Part shown: piece by piece, positions 1 to 11,071 of the stretch
How the letters are laid out: the number at the start of each line of letters is the position of its first letter
How positions within the stretch are numbered: the stretch's first letter is position 1
Source: Scytalidium lignicola
Taxonomy: Eukaryota > Ascomycota > Leotiomycetes
Reading direction: 5' to 3'
Length of the DNA: 64,000 nt
NCBI GenBank assembly: GCA_002812745.2
Contig: NCSJ02000239.1
Location: forward strand, 1-64,000
The notes under the pieces: model-generated
Told to the model about the DNA's origin: nothing
The model's input: only the letters and a program-made list of their open reading frames with translations
The model's database searches: none
Made by a program: the position numbers and the translations under genes

Positions 1-13
1 CAAATTTGGCTTC

Positions 14-55
14 AGACCGTGGTCTGTACGGTCTGGACCGTACAGACCACGGTCT
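14..55. repeat. Perfect 20-bp palindrome in a GC-rich patch
   Basis: The arms at 14-33 and 36-55 are exact reverse complements separated by a 2-nt spacer. The short word GGTCTGGACCG is seen at 30-40 and again at about 90-100. The patch (1 to about 110) is much richer in GC than the following AT-rich DNA. Clustered palindromic words like this are common in terminal or subterminal parts of DNA transposons (hAT-type elements, for example), but no transposase is visible nearby, so the element type is a guess. An apparent 60-codon frame across it is a by-product of the repeat. Confidence 0.75.
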
Positions 56-190
56 CGAAACGGTCCCCACAAAACCCACGGTCTGGTCCGGTCTGGACCG
101 ATCGGCCAGTCTAGTAAAGATAGATTTTGTAAGAATTGTGATAGTCAGGAGACTAGAAAGGACAGATCAAGACATGTTTATATCATGAGA

Positions 191-1678
191 TATATAATAA
201 AACTAACCTTTTCAGAATAAAACTAAATATCTTAAAGAGTAGTTATACTATTGTATTTGACTATGAACTTAGTTATATTCACCTTAAAAGGAGTAGAGTA
301 AAGTTTAATGTTATTATACTTGAATTAATCAAGAATCTTCTTGATATACTCATCTTGGACAAGAGAAATGGTGTGTTTTTCCTAATCTTTTATAATACAC
401 ACTCTTAGAAACTAAGATACAAGTCTTATATTAATTATTTCGAATAAATCATGGAGAATTTGCTTAACCTTGTTAAATTAAATATTATTGAAATTGATAA
501 CTAGAAAATTGTCAATATAAGTATAAATAAAAATACTTAGATATTGATTTAAAAAGACATTAAGGTTAGATTGAAGAGGAAGAAAGTTAATTTTAACTAG
601 TTTAGAGTTAAGCTTTAATTATCAACAACAAAGAGTTTGTTTTAGTTTATACAAGGACTTTAAAAGGAGTAGAATAATATAACTATCATCATTAATAATA
701 TTAATATATTCAACATCAAAAGCTTAAAGATCCTTAACAATAAATCCTTTAAGGAGATCTATATAAATCTTTATGTTGATATTATCATTTAGAAAGGTTA
801 TAACAATGTTCATTTAGTATATTTGCTAATTATGAACAATAACAATTAACATTAATACCTTTTATATTATTAACTTAACAATATTTGCTTAAGTTTGATT
901 ATAATTTACTTTATGATGTTGTTTATATCCCTTGACCATAAACCTGGTTTTAAAGTATTCAATTTGACAGTCTATGTTATACTTGATATAATAGACCTAT
1001 TAGCCCTTTAAGGTATGCTTTTCACAAAGGAGTCAAGTAAGCTTGAAAGTCTTATACTTTACCAAGGATTTAAGTTCAATAACCATAACATCTTCTTATT
1101 CCTTGGAATAAGGAGTATTAAAGCCTTCTTTGTAAGATTTTAGTTTTATAAGATCATTTATTACAATTAAGGCATACTCTAAATTCAAAACAGAACAAGT
1201 TGTAAGATAGTAATTATAAGTTATAACAATTGTTAAAGGTTGACTAAAAATTTCTTCTTCATCAGGAAAGGCTTTAAAAACAATTAGAGATAAAGAAATA
1301 ACTAAAGATAAAGATAAAGCCTAAGTACTTGACTTTATAGCTTATAAGTATATAATACAATTTTTTGTAAGATTAACATGTATAATATCAGAATTATTAA
1401 TACATCTTAACTCAAGCTTCTTATTCTTTAAGCCTTTTAAACAATTATAATTGTATTTAATAAGTATAACTACTTGAGAAAGCTCATCTTCAAACACCTC
1501 CTCCTCCTCCTCCTCAGTAAGTTATATAACCTCCTCAAACATAAAGTTCAACTGTAGAAGGAGAGTTATATCTTACAAGGTAGAAGGTAGAGATAGTAGA
1601 GAATATAAGGAATTAGCTTTAATAATAACTTTAACATCTTAAGCCTTAACAACAAGCTCTTCTGAGTATAGATTACCT
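191..1678 (-). pseudogene. Ty1/Copia pol remnant, reverse transcriptase part
   Basis: The minus strand shows a decayed Copia reverse transcriptase. At about 640-810 one reads FLNDNINIKIYIDLLKGF followed by LLKSLYKLKQ, which match the Copia landmarks FL-G-(D/N)-(L/I)-E-Y-QP-GF and L-KSLYGLKQ. The catalytic YVDD box appears as YIDN (codons at 508-519), so its last aspartate is lost by a G-to-A change. Stop codons are frequent. This is the downstream half of the element whose gag, protease and integrase lie at 8846-11071; Gypsy A is inserted between the halves. The 3' end of the element must lie before position 1 or be lost. There is no intact gene here. Confidence 0.75.
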
Positions 1679-1683
1679 TCTAT

Positions 1684-2042
1684 TGTTACAAAACTAAGCT
1701 ATCCAAGTCATTGGATAGCCAGGGGTAGGGTAGATGTTCAAGGACAACGAAAACATATAACATATAAGCAAGTGACTAAGTCCAAGGTAAGGTCTAGTAA
1801 TGTATTTAGGTTGAACATGAGGAGTCTACTCTTGTGTTCCTACAGTGTGCTTATATAGATAATGAAATATCACTGAACCCTTGGACCTTCAAGTCCCCAG
1901 GTCCTAAGCTAATGGACCTTAAACCCCCTAAGTCCTAGGTCCTTATCACATGACTGTCTAATTGTTAAGTTCTCTTGTACAACGTATTTGTACTAAACCT
2001 CAAGCTTACACCAATTAACATGTTGTGGTAAAACCCATAACA
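1684..2042 (-). repeat. 3' LTR of Gypsy A
   Basis: It begins TGTTA and ends TAACA, the inverted LTR termini, and is the same length (359 bp) as the LTR at 8482-8840. The TCTAT duplication lies just outside at 1679-1683. It is the less mutated of the pair: around 1715-1735 it keeps G and C where the other LTR has A and T. Confidence 0.93.
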
Positions 2043-2056
2043 TTATCCCTTTTCTC
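2043..2056 (-). other. Probable polypurine tract of Gypsy A
   Basis: Read on the minus strand, the bases directly before the 3' LTR are GAGAAAAGGGATAA, a purine-rich run in the position where second-strand priming starts in LTR retrotransposons. Confidence 0.6.
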
Positions 2057-2219
2057 GTTTAATGTTATCCTGACACTAAAACATTATCTTCGAACAATCT
2101 CTTTGTTCAATAATTCTTCCTTCCTTTCTAATATACTACCTAAACAACAATGTTCTAAGAGTAACACAAAAGAAAGAATAAGATCAAGAAAATATCAAGA
2201 ATAAACAGCTTTAAATGAC

Positions 2220-2678
2220 TATATTAACAAATATAGTTTTGAAGTAATATCTTGTTCATTCTGCAAGTAAAATAGCTTTGTCTACAAGATAGACCTTGAT
2301 TTTAATCATTGTAATAAGTACTTATGTTATAAACAATCTTATAACAACAAAGAAGTTACTTCCTCTTCTTTCCTCGTATACAAGTATAAGCATAACCAGC
2401 TTATGGAGGAGAAAAAGAAAACCAACAAAGTTCTTCTAAAGACAATAACCTGCTTAGCCTGTCTAAAGAAACAACAATCCTTCCTAAAGAAGTATACTCA
2501 GGAAATGTTTTACTATAGTCTAAAAACTTTAGACGAACTTAATACTATAAAAGAGAAAAAAAGGCAAGAGAAGTTGTTTAAAGAGTTATGTTCTACTTGT
2601 ATAAGCAAAACTTCTTCCTTTGTTACTAACCTCTTCTTTTCTGACTTTATAATTCTATCACCTGGAAATCCATTCTAA
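2220..2678 (+). pseudogene. Antisense Zn(II)2Cys6-like frame in Gypsy A
   Basis: This frame runs opposite to gag-pol between the integrase end and the 3' LTR. Codons from 2220 to 2340 give the spacing C-X2-C-X6-Y-X8-C-X2-Y-X6-Y. If each Y stands for an original Cys (TGY to TAY), this is exactly the CX2CX6CX5-12CX2CX6 pattern of fungal Zn(II)2Cys6 DNA-binding domains. One TAA stop interrupts the cluster where CAA is plausible. After 2403 the frame stays open for 91 codons and encodes a Lys/Glu/Leu-rich helical stretch (KKQQSFLKKYTQEMFYYSLK, then LDELNTIKEKKRQEKLFKEL) that would suit a coiled coil. From family knowledge, antisense cysteine-rich frames of this sort occur in fungal Gypsy elements; I cannot search to confirm a match. 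Decayed, function unknown. Confidence 0.6.
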
Positions 2679-3299
2679 GATGAGTTTAAACAATATGCCT
2701 TCAATAACTTCTTACAACTTATGAGATTAGAAGTAAATTCTTATCCATTCTTACTCTCTGGATATCCTATCTATTTAATCAAGTATTATAGTTTCTTATA
2801 ATATATCCTATAATTAATAATTTTCTCAACTTCATATTCTCTTTCCAGATTAACTTCTTTTAGCATTAATGTTTAAATGTTCTTAAGTATTAGTTCAAGA
2901 AGTAAAACATAGAAAACAAAATGTATTTTAACTGTTGTTAATAACTTTAATTTATATATTAATAATCTATAGACTTCTTCAATTTCATATAGTCTTATCT
3001 TTACTTAGTCTAGTTTATTACTTAGTCTTGTTGTTTTGATGTTTCTTTTAAGAAGATAAACTTTATTCCCTTTTTTGTATGTTAATTCCATCAAGCATCC
3101 ATGATTGTAATACTTCTTCATTCTTTCTTTAATATATTAAAGTAAGTTCTTGATCTTTTCTTACATTTCTTCCATTTGTTTTATATGAATCTCTGTTGAT
3201 TTGCTTGTAAATTCTAGTTCTAATCTAGTACAAAGCCTTTCTAGTTCTTGTTTGTAATTTGCATAGAATAAAATGATCTTAGTTGATTCATATAGTATA

Positions 3300-3920
3300 C
3301 TATTGTACACTATCTCTACTATTAACAAGTAATCAACCTAGTTATCTTGATCATAGTTAACATAGCATTTAAAGTATTCTTCTAACCATTCATTTAAACA
3401 TTTTGTTTTTCCGTCAATTTATAAATACTATACTATTAACAACTTCCTTTTAACTCTTATTCTTGTTGTTAATGTTTCCTAAAACTTAAATGTAAATCTA
3501 GTATCTTTATCAGAGATTATCTATTTTAGTAATCCTCATTAAAACATTATTCTTTATAAGAATATATCAACTACTTCTTCTACTCCCTAAGTCTCCTTGA
3601 ACAGTTCNAAATGTTGTATAATTAGTACAATGTTCAGTTATCATAAAGATAAAGTTATACTTAACCTTCATAGTGTAATTTGTGGAAACCAATAATTTCA
3701 CAATAAAATCCTATCCAATTAATTCTCATGGATTATCAAGTATTTATATAAAGTATAATTATCCTTAAAGCTTCTTTCTTGGATTCTTAGCCTTCTTACA
3801 GATCTTGTATTTTATGATTACTTTCTTAACTATTAACTGTAATTTTACAATAAAGTAATCCTTATTGATTTGGTAATAACATCAAGCTACTCTTATATGT
3901 CCATTATATAATAAACCATA
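3300..3920 (-). pseudogene. Gypsy A integrase remnant
   Basis: The minus strand reads ISDKDTRFTFKF at about 3490-3525, the core segment around the second catalytic aspartate of Ty3/Gypsy integrases (S-D-R-D-x-R-F). Upstream, at about 3780-3830, the zinc-binding HHCC region survives as KYKICKKAKNP, where the first Cys of the CxxC pair has become Tyr and the second is retained. Several stop codons interrupt the frame. A related plus-strand fragment lies at about 57.0-57.8 kb. Confidence 0.75.
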
Positions 3921-4689
3921 TTATTCCTTAACAAACTCTTCTACTAATTTAATTAGTATATATAGTCTCTTGTTCTTATACTAAATGTTTTTAATTTTCT
4001 CCTACTTGCCTTTAGTCATGTCTAATAAAGTACTTTCTTGTTTTTCCTTATTGGTTACTTCTTTGATTTGATTAGCTTAATACTTGTTTGTTATTACTAT
4101 GATAACCATAAGTTGTTCTTTATTGTATACTAAGAATCTGCCTTTGTCTTCCTTCAATATAAGTTTACTTTCTTCCTTCTTTTTAGTTGAGTACTCAAGT
4201 TTCCAGCTTAAAGCATTTACTCTTCCATTGTCTTTACCCTTAACATGAGTAATCTTAAAATTATACTTGGATAACTTTTCTACTTATTATGCTTGCCTCA
4301 CATTCAACTATTTAATAGTCATAAAGTATTAAAGGTTATAATAATCCAAAAGTATATTAATAATTTCACTAGATCTAACTACATATACTCTCCAATACTT
4401 TAAAGCTTTTATAATAACTAACATTTCCTTGTTTAATATTTGATAATTTCTTTTAACAATGTTCAACTTTCTTGACCAAAATGCTAATAATACTTAATAA
4501 TGTTGTTTACCAATCTATTATGATTATAATAATACAACTCTTAATACTACGTCAAAAGCATTAATTTCAATTCTTATTCCTTTCTCTAGATCAAAGATCC
4601 TTAAGAAACTTCCTTTTACAAAGGCATCTTTAATACTTTGGAATACTTCCTTTGTAATGTTATTCCATTCATAAGCTTGATCCTTCTTC

Positions 4690-5420
4690 GTGAGTTCAGT
4701 CAATGGTATAGAGATCTTAGAATAGTCTTTTACAAATCTCCGATAATAATTGACTAACCTTAAGAAACTCTATAATTGCTTAACTGTCTTAAATGCTTTT
4801 TATTCTTTGATTAACTAAATTTTGTCATCAAGGATTTTGATTCTTTCTTTAGAAATACAATGTCTTAAGAACTAAACTTGTTCTTTGTGAAATTCACATT
4901 TTACCAGTTTGCAATATAATCCTACCTTTTATAACGCTTGTAGAATGAGCTTAATATACTCTTTGTACTCTTTAATACTCTTTAAGTAAATGATTATATC
5001 ATCAAGATATACTATCATGAATTTCTCCAAATATTTTTCTAATATCTAGTCTATTATTCTTTATTATATTGCTAAAGTATTAGTCATACTGAACATTATA
5101 ATTAATAGCTTAAATAATCTGTATTTTGTTTGAATAGTAGCTTTCTATTTGTTACCTCTTTTAATCTTAACCAGATTAAATGCTGATTACAAGTCTAGTT
5201 TAGTGAATATAACAACTCCCTTCAGCTTGTCCATCATTGAATCTATTAATGGTAAAGGGTATTAATCTTTCTCAGTTCTACTATTCAAATGTCTGTAATC
5301 ACCATAAGGTTATCCTAATGGATTGTCTCCTTTCTTTATGTAATACAATAATGTTCTAGCTTCATTATGACCTTCTTTGTACAAACTTCTAAACATTATT
5401 TTTTCAAGCAACCATTTCTT
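4690..5420 (-). pseudogene. Gypsy A reverse transcriptase remnant
   Basis: The minus strand reads YLDDIII at about 4990-5012, the intact catalytic box of reverse transcriptase, preceded by FMIV. Further along (about 4850-4925) comes GLYCKLVKCEFHKEQV followed by a TAG stop and FLRHCIS, matching the conserved Gypsy RT segment (G-L-x-KCEF-x(3-6)-V-FLGH-S). The stop replaces a position where a CAG codon is plausible. Identity is secure from these landmarks; the gene is dead. Confidence 0.85.
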
Positions 5421-5810
5421 TGTTGCCTTATCCTCAGCAAGAATTGTTCGATAAATTAGTCTATAAGTTAGTTTGAACTCCTCTTTAAGCTTTATTTTAT
5501 AATCTTATGGTTTATACTTAGGTAAGGCTAAATCATCAAGTCTTTCTATGAATAACTCTAACCATTCATAATATTCTTCAGGTATATATTTCATAGTTTT
5601 GTCAATATAAACAGCTTTTAAAAATACAATTTCTTCCAGGAAGATAATCATATCTATTCTCCAATCAATTATTAGATTATACTTCTTTATCCATTCAATT
5701 CTTAATATAACTTAATATATTCTTAACTTTGTAATATCAAAAGATATCTTCTCTTAATAACTTCTGTTATACTTTATATTTAAGTTTTGAGTTTGAACAT
5801 CAACATACTT

Positions 5811-6143
5811 TTAAACCTTAATATTGTTTACTAACAATATCAAATAACTATTGTCCTTAACTCTTGTGCTAAGTCCAAGTCGTTTCATAACTTGTTCATT
5901 GATGAAGTTCCTTTTGGCTCTTAAATCAATCAAGGCCTTCATTAGCTTTCCATACAATATTATATCAATATATAATAAACTCTTACTGTTCATTAAGTAG
6001 AGATTAATGTTTCTAACACTGTTAACTAACATGTTGTTGTTGATCTTTAAATCTTCAGTGTTTTCCTCTAATTCCTTGAAGAATACTATTTGTCTTTTGA
6101 TAAAATTCCTCAATCTAAGTTCATCTAAACTTCTATCATTCAT
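5811..6143 (-). pseudogene. Gypsy A aspartic protease region
   Basis: This 110-codon open segment contains MKALIDLRAKRNFIN, which aligns with the retropepsin active-site segment ALIDSGA-x-x-NFI. The catalytic D-S-G is D-L-R here: Ser (TCA) to Leu (TTA) and Gly (GGA) to Arg (AGA) are single C-to-T and G-to-A changes. The remaining sequence is Asn/Leu/Lys rich, as expected after AT drift. It is a surviving piece of the polyprotein, not a gene. Confidence 0.7.
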
Positions 6144-7077
6144 AAATGCTTGTATATCCTGTACTTATTCTACTATTTCATTCTCAAGGTATTCCTTTAT
6201 TTTAATAATTGAAACATTACTTACTATGAGAATTCTTTTCACAGAATTCAAAGAATATGTTATTACTTCTTAATTAAACTGTTCATCGATTCTTTATAAT
6301 AGTTTGTCCTCTCTTAGTAACATAACAAGTAGTTTTAAAGGTAATAATTCTTCCTTTAATTCATTAACTGTAAGTAACACTTTTATATCTTAGTTGGCTA
6401 GTTTAACAACAACTTCAACTAATTCCTTTTATTCTTACTAAATATGATATTGTTCAACTTTAAGCAGTTGTTCTACTAATTTTCCTAAACCTTAGATTTC
6501 TCTGTACTAGGTTTTAACTTTTAATCAGTCTTGTCAATAAGTTATCATTAGAAGTCCTTTATATTATACATTATATCTTCTTCATATAACATAACTTAAC
6601 CTTTCTTCAATTATCATCTAAGCTTCTTCAAGTATTTAGTTGAAGTCATCCTAAATCCTAATTCTTTCCACTAGTAAGAGGATTTCATGTAATCCTTTCT
6701 TTATAACAATACTCTGCAAGTTAATCTTATAAACTAAAGCAAGATCTTCAAGATCAAGTTTTCATTCCTTAACAGTTGTTTCTTCTTACCACATGGTTCT
6801 ATAAAGTTAACTCTTATTCAGGATTTCTTATCCTCTTAATCCTCTTATACTAATCATAAGATAATATTTTAAAACTAATAATTCTCCAAAAACAAGATAT
6901 TACTTTGTTAATATAACCTCAAACTTTGCTAACATAATCATCTAGATTCTACTAACTCCTAGTATAAATCTCCATCTATTTAAGCTAACAACCTCCCCTT
7001 GATTTTAAGGGTATCCCTTATGCTAAGTCCTTCTCATTAGTACAGAATCTATTTTTAAGATTCTTATTATTACCATT

Positions 7078-8460
7078 TTGTCTACGTCAATTTCAATAGT
7101 AATTTCTAGTATAATTATCAAATTCTATTATTCTTCTTCTTCTTCTGAGGAATTTCCTTCCTTGTTCAAGCTTTCCTCTTTTGAAGATTCTGATAAGATA
7201 TCCATAATTCTTAAGATTTTTATAACTCTGACTCTAACTACTATACTTGACTTGTTATCCTTTTTNATAAGTATTCACCATATATCCAAGAAGTTCACAC
7301 TTAAAATATAACTTGTTTTTTCTTCTTTTGTCAAGTTCTTTAGAGGATATTCTAAAGGAATTCCCCTTTTTGCTTTTTCCTTTAAAGTACTTCTTTCCCT
7401 TTCCTTTAAAAGTCCTTCCTTTCTTTATAACATTTAACTCCATAAGGTCTCCTCAATCCTTCTTTCCATTAATCTTTCTCCGATTAAAGTATAATCTATC
7501 CTTTTTGTCCAAGATCATCTCATATTATTCATTTCTAATCTTGATAGCCAAGTTGATAAGGACATCCAACTTATTAACCACCAATCGTCAGTATAATTCC
7601 TCTTTGATTAAGTCTTTCAGACTAATCTTAAACTAATGTATATATACTTCTTCTCCTTAATTGACCAATATTACATACTATTGATAAAGCATTGCATATT
7701 CACTAAAGCTTTTAGTTTGTCTAAAGTAAGCTAATTATCTTTTAATATTCCTTTTTTCATCAACATCCTTATACAAGTGTTTAAGTTCTTCTGTATAACT
7801 TTCTTAACTCTTAAGGATATTTCTTACTCCTTAGTTCATTGTTCCTCTGTTTGTAATGAACTATTCATCCTTAAAAGGTTAAAACCAAGTTTTAGCTACT
7901 CCTCTCAAATATGTAAATACTTACAAAACCTTATATATATCTCCAAACAATAAATAATTGTTCAACACCAAATAAGTTCTTGTCTAAACAAGATATGCTT
8001 TCAGCTTCTTTTTGTCCTCATAGAACAAATCTAGTCTAGCAATTTTGACTTCTCTAGGTGTCATCATTAGAACTTATTCAATATTATCCTCTAATTTAAA
8101 GTCTGGATCAAGGTCTAAGCTTAGAACTCTTAATTCTGGCTCTGGGTCAGATTTAGGTAATGAAGATGCTAACTTCTTCCTTGAAGCTCTTGACAATTCT
8201 TCAACAATTAATCCTTCTGTTGACTTAGTAAGTTGCTTTGGTAGTATAACAACTTCCTCTAATACTCCTTCTTAAATGTTAGTTTCTTTGATAATTTGGT
8301 TTTTACCTTGATCTTCTTCAGAACTATCTTCTAAACTTTCCTCAGATACTTCCTCAAATCCCTCTTTAAATTCTTCTTCAGAGCCTTCTTCAAAACCTTC
8401 TTTAGGTTGTTGTTCATTGTTGTTATTTACTAGTATGTCTGTTTCCAAATCCTAATTCAT
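7078..8460 (-). pseudogene. Gypsy A gag remnant with damaged zinc knuckle
   Basis: Gag starts just inside the 5' LTR. The minus strand from about 8460 reads an ATG, an acidic Asn/Glu-rich N-terminus (with repeats such as EEGSEEEFKEGFEE) and then a longer frame full of stops. The second codon pair ends in TAG where the copy at 60.4 kb has CAG. Near 7255-7443 the basic tail GKGKKYFKGKSKKGNSF is followed by LYFKCELLGYMVNTY, a CX2CX4HX4C knuckle in which three of the four ligands are Tyr. Confidence 0.75.
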
Positions 8461-8481
8461 CAAGATAGGTAATGTTCAAAA

Positions 8482-8840
8482 TGTTACAAAACTAAGCTAT
8501 CCAGGTTATTAGATAGCTAAGGATAAGGTAAATGTTCAGGGACAACAGAAACGTGTAATACACAAACAAGTGACTAAGTCCAAGGTAAAGTTTAGTAATG
8601 TATTTAGGTTGAACACAAAGAGTTTACTCTTATGTTCTTACAGTATGCTTATATAGATAATGAAATATCACTGGACCCTTAAACCCTTAAGTCCTTAAGT
8701 CCTAAGCCAATGGACCCTGGACTCCCTAAGTCCCAGGTCCTTATCACGTGACTGTCTAATTGTTAAGTTCTCTTATACAACGTATTTGTACCAAGCCTTA
8801 GGCCTACACCAATTAGCGTATTACGGTAAAACTTATAACA
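8482..8840 (-). repeat. 5' LTR of Gypsy A
   Basis: It has the same 359-bp length and TGTTA...TAACA termini as the 1684-2042 copy, with TCTAT at 8841-8845. It has more A/T at G/C positions than its partner, consistent with heavier RIP of this copy. Confidence 0.93.
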
Positions 8841-8845
8841 TCTAT

Positions 8846-11071
8846 GAAGGTAATATAAGAAGTATAAACCAACTTGTGAATATATAAAAGAACTTAATAA
8901 CAATAAATCAAGTTACTCTTAAAGCTTAATAATATACTTTTTTTTAACCTTAGAAGTCATCTTTTAAAAAGTTATATAATATTCTTTATTAATATGTATA
9001 AAGATTTTAGAACTAATAATACAAAGGTTTAATAAATCAAGCTTATAATTAATATCAAAAGGAGAAACTTGTTTTATAAAAGCTTTAAATAAAGTGATAT
9101 CACTTATAAAAGTTCTGGTTATAAGACAATTGTTAATGTATATAACTGACTTGTACATCTTGTTCTAAAGTATAAGGGGAATACTAATAACAATTATAAT
9201 AATATAAGTTCTTGTAAATATAAAGTGTTCAACTCTTTTAAAGACTTCATTTTGTTATAATGTATAAGGAGTAATCTCTTTATGTTGAATACCTTTGTAA
9301 TTATAAAAGGCATTAAGTTTTTCTCTACCAAACTTGTTTTTACTATTAATTTAAATCAATTTAAGAGTAATATTCCATTGATTCTTAAAAAGAGCACAAT
9401 GTATAACTATAACATTATATACATCCTTCTTTTCTTTATAAGTATAACCTTAAGTAACATTAGAGTAATCATCTACAATAGTAATAGTATAATGATGCTT
9501 ATTATGGCTAACAAGTGTAATTGTACACATATCAATATTCAAGACCTTATTAACTTTAGTAGATCNTTTTTCTAAGTTGTTGAGAAATACCTTTTTCAGA
9601 GTAATTACACTTATAAGCTTTACAGAAGAAGAAGTCTTCATCAGAGGCCTTCTTCATTAACTTTGTATTAATACTAAGAGTAGCTTTAATAGTGTTCTTA
9701 ATGATCTTAAGGCTTATATATACTAAACGTTGATGAATAATATCTAGACTAAGGATTGTTTAACAAGTAAGGAATGTTAAAATAAACATTGTTAAAATAG
9801 ATGTTAATCTCAAATAGATATTAACAAAGGAGATAATAACAATGTTATATTCAATGTTGTTCTTATCGAATATACTAGATGAAGTAACATAAGCATTACC
9901 ATTTTGTATAAAGAGTTTTAAAGCTTTGAAAATATTAACTAGAAATGTAAGTATATATTGTACATTAATAAGTGTTAAGAGAAAAGATAAATTATCTGAA
10001 CAAGTAGTTTCAAGTATAATAATGCTTATGCTTACAATCAGAGTAAAATCATTATTTGTCTTCATAAGATAAAGATCAAAATATATTGAATAAGAATTAG
10101 AATTAAACTAATTAAAATTATTAATAATATGATCAATAGTACTTATGTTTACNAATCTACTAATTATATATAAACATAGNAAAAAGTTATAAGATTAACA
10201 ATAACTAAATTAGTAATGACTAAGTTAATAAAGTTAAAGTTGATAATGTTAGATTTGTCCTTTAAATCAGACTTCTTAAGCTTATTCTCACTTTTCTTCT
10301 CTTTCTTCTTGTTAAACTACTTTATCTTATATTCTTTAAGCTTTTTAAGATGCTTTTAAAAGTAATCAAATTCTTTATGACTATTCTTCTTATAATAATT
10401 ATACTTAATGTCCTTGAAGCCTTTTGAATTGTTCAAGTTATTTGAATTGTTCTTATTATATATAATAATACCAAAAGAGCTAATAATAAAGATAAATTCA
10501 TCAACAATGTCCTTTATAAGTTGAGTAAGTATAAGTAACTTCTCTGATTTGCTAGTTAAATGTTAACATTCAGTTCAAATAGGATATTTATCCTTAAAAC
10601 CAGAAATAAAGATAAATTAATAAAGAAGCTTTATATTATTACCTTTAACAACCTTCAAATTGGCTATTATTAATTTGAACACAACAATATATACACTTGT
10701 AAAGTTAAAATGATTATGTTTAACAGAGATCAACTTAGACAAGAACTTTTATTGTAGATTATAATCTTTTCCTTAATATTGAACTTTCAAAGTACTCTAA
10801 GCAAGCTTTGTTGTATTATAATCCTTAATCAATAACATAACCTTGTTGTTAATATTAATATTAAGATATATATAAGTTTTGATGTTATCTTTGTGCTAAG
10901 CCTTTTACTTAGGAGTATCTCCTTTAGGAGGTGAAATAATATTACCAATGTAATCTTCAAGACCTTTAGACCAGAGCAAAACTATAAGACAAGAGCTTTA
11001 AAGGTTGTAATTTTCTGAACCCTTAAGTCTTTAGTCCTTTAGAAGAATTACAGTTCTAGAATCGTTGGTTA
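8846..11071 (-). pseudogene. Ty1/Copia gag-protease-integrase remnant
   Basis: On the minus strand, gag reads from about 11060 with LLWSKGLEDYIGNIISPPKG and, further on, TTKLAWSTLKVQY, typical of Copia gag. The nucleocapsid knuckle at about 10363-10405 is YNYYKKNSHKEFDY: CX2CX4HX4C with every Cys changed to Tyr. The protease region (9760-10065) is recognisable only by context. Integrase shows YKGIQHKEITPYTL followed by a stop and QNEVFKRV at about 9210-9290 (family motif GI-H--S-PYTPQQNG-AER), and the region 8964-9158 resembles the end of the integrase core. The element continues at 191-1678 past the inserted Gypsy A. Confidence 0.8.

Larger units (their letters stand above)
1684..8840 (-). 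mobile_element. Complete Ty3/Gypsy LTR retrotransposon, RIP-inactivated (Gypsy A)
   Basis: Two 359-bp LTRs bound the element and both flanks carry the same 5 bp, TCTAT (1679-1683 and 8841-8845), which is a target-site duplication. On the minus strand the order is gag (about 8.46-7.1 kb), protease, reverse transcriptase, integrase and 3' LTR, with integrase after RT as in Ty3/Gypsy. All frames are broken by stop codons. Differences between the two LTRs that can be seen by eye are mostly C-T and G-A, the pattern of RIP. It sits inside a Copia element. It cannot encode functional proteins and is not autonomous. Confidence 0.92.

Noticed and set aside
7078..7636. Two plus-strand Ser/Phe/Leu-rich frames in Gypsy A
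   Set aside because: They are the reverse strand of the gag basic region, not an antisense gene; no cysteine pattern.
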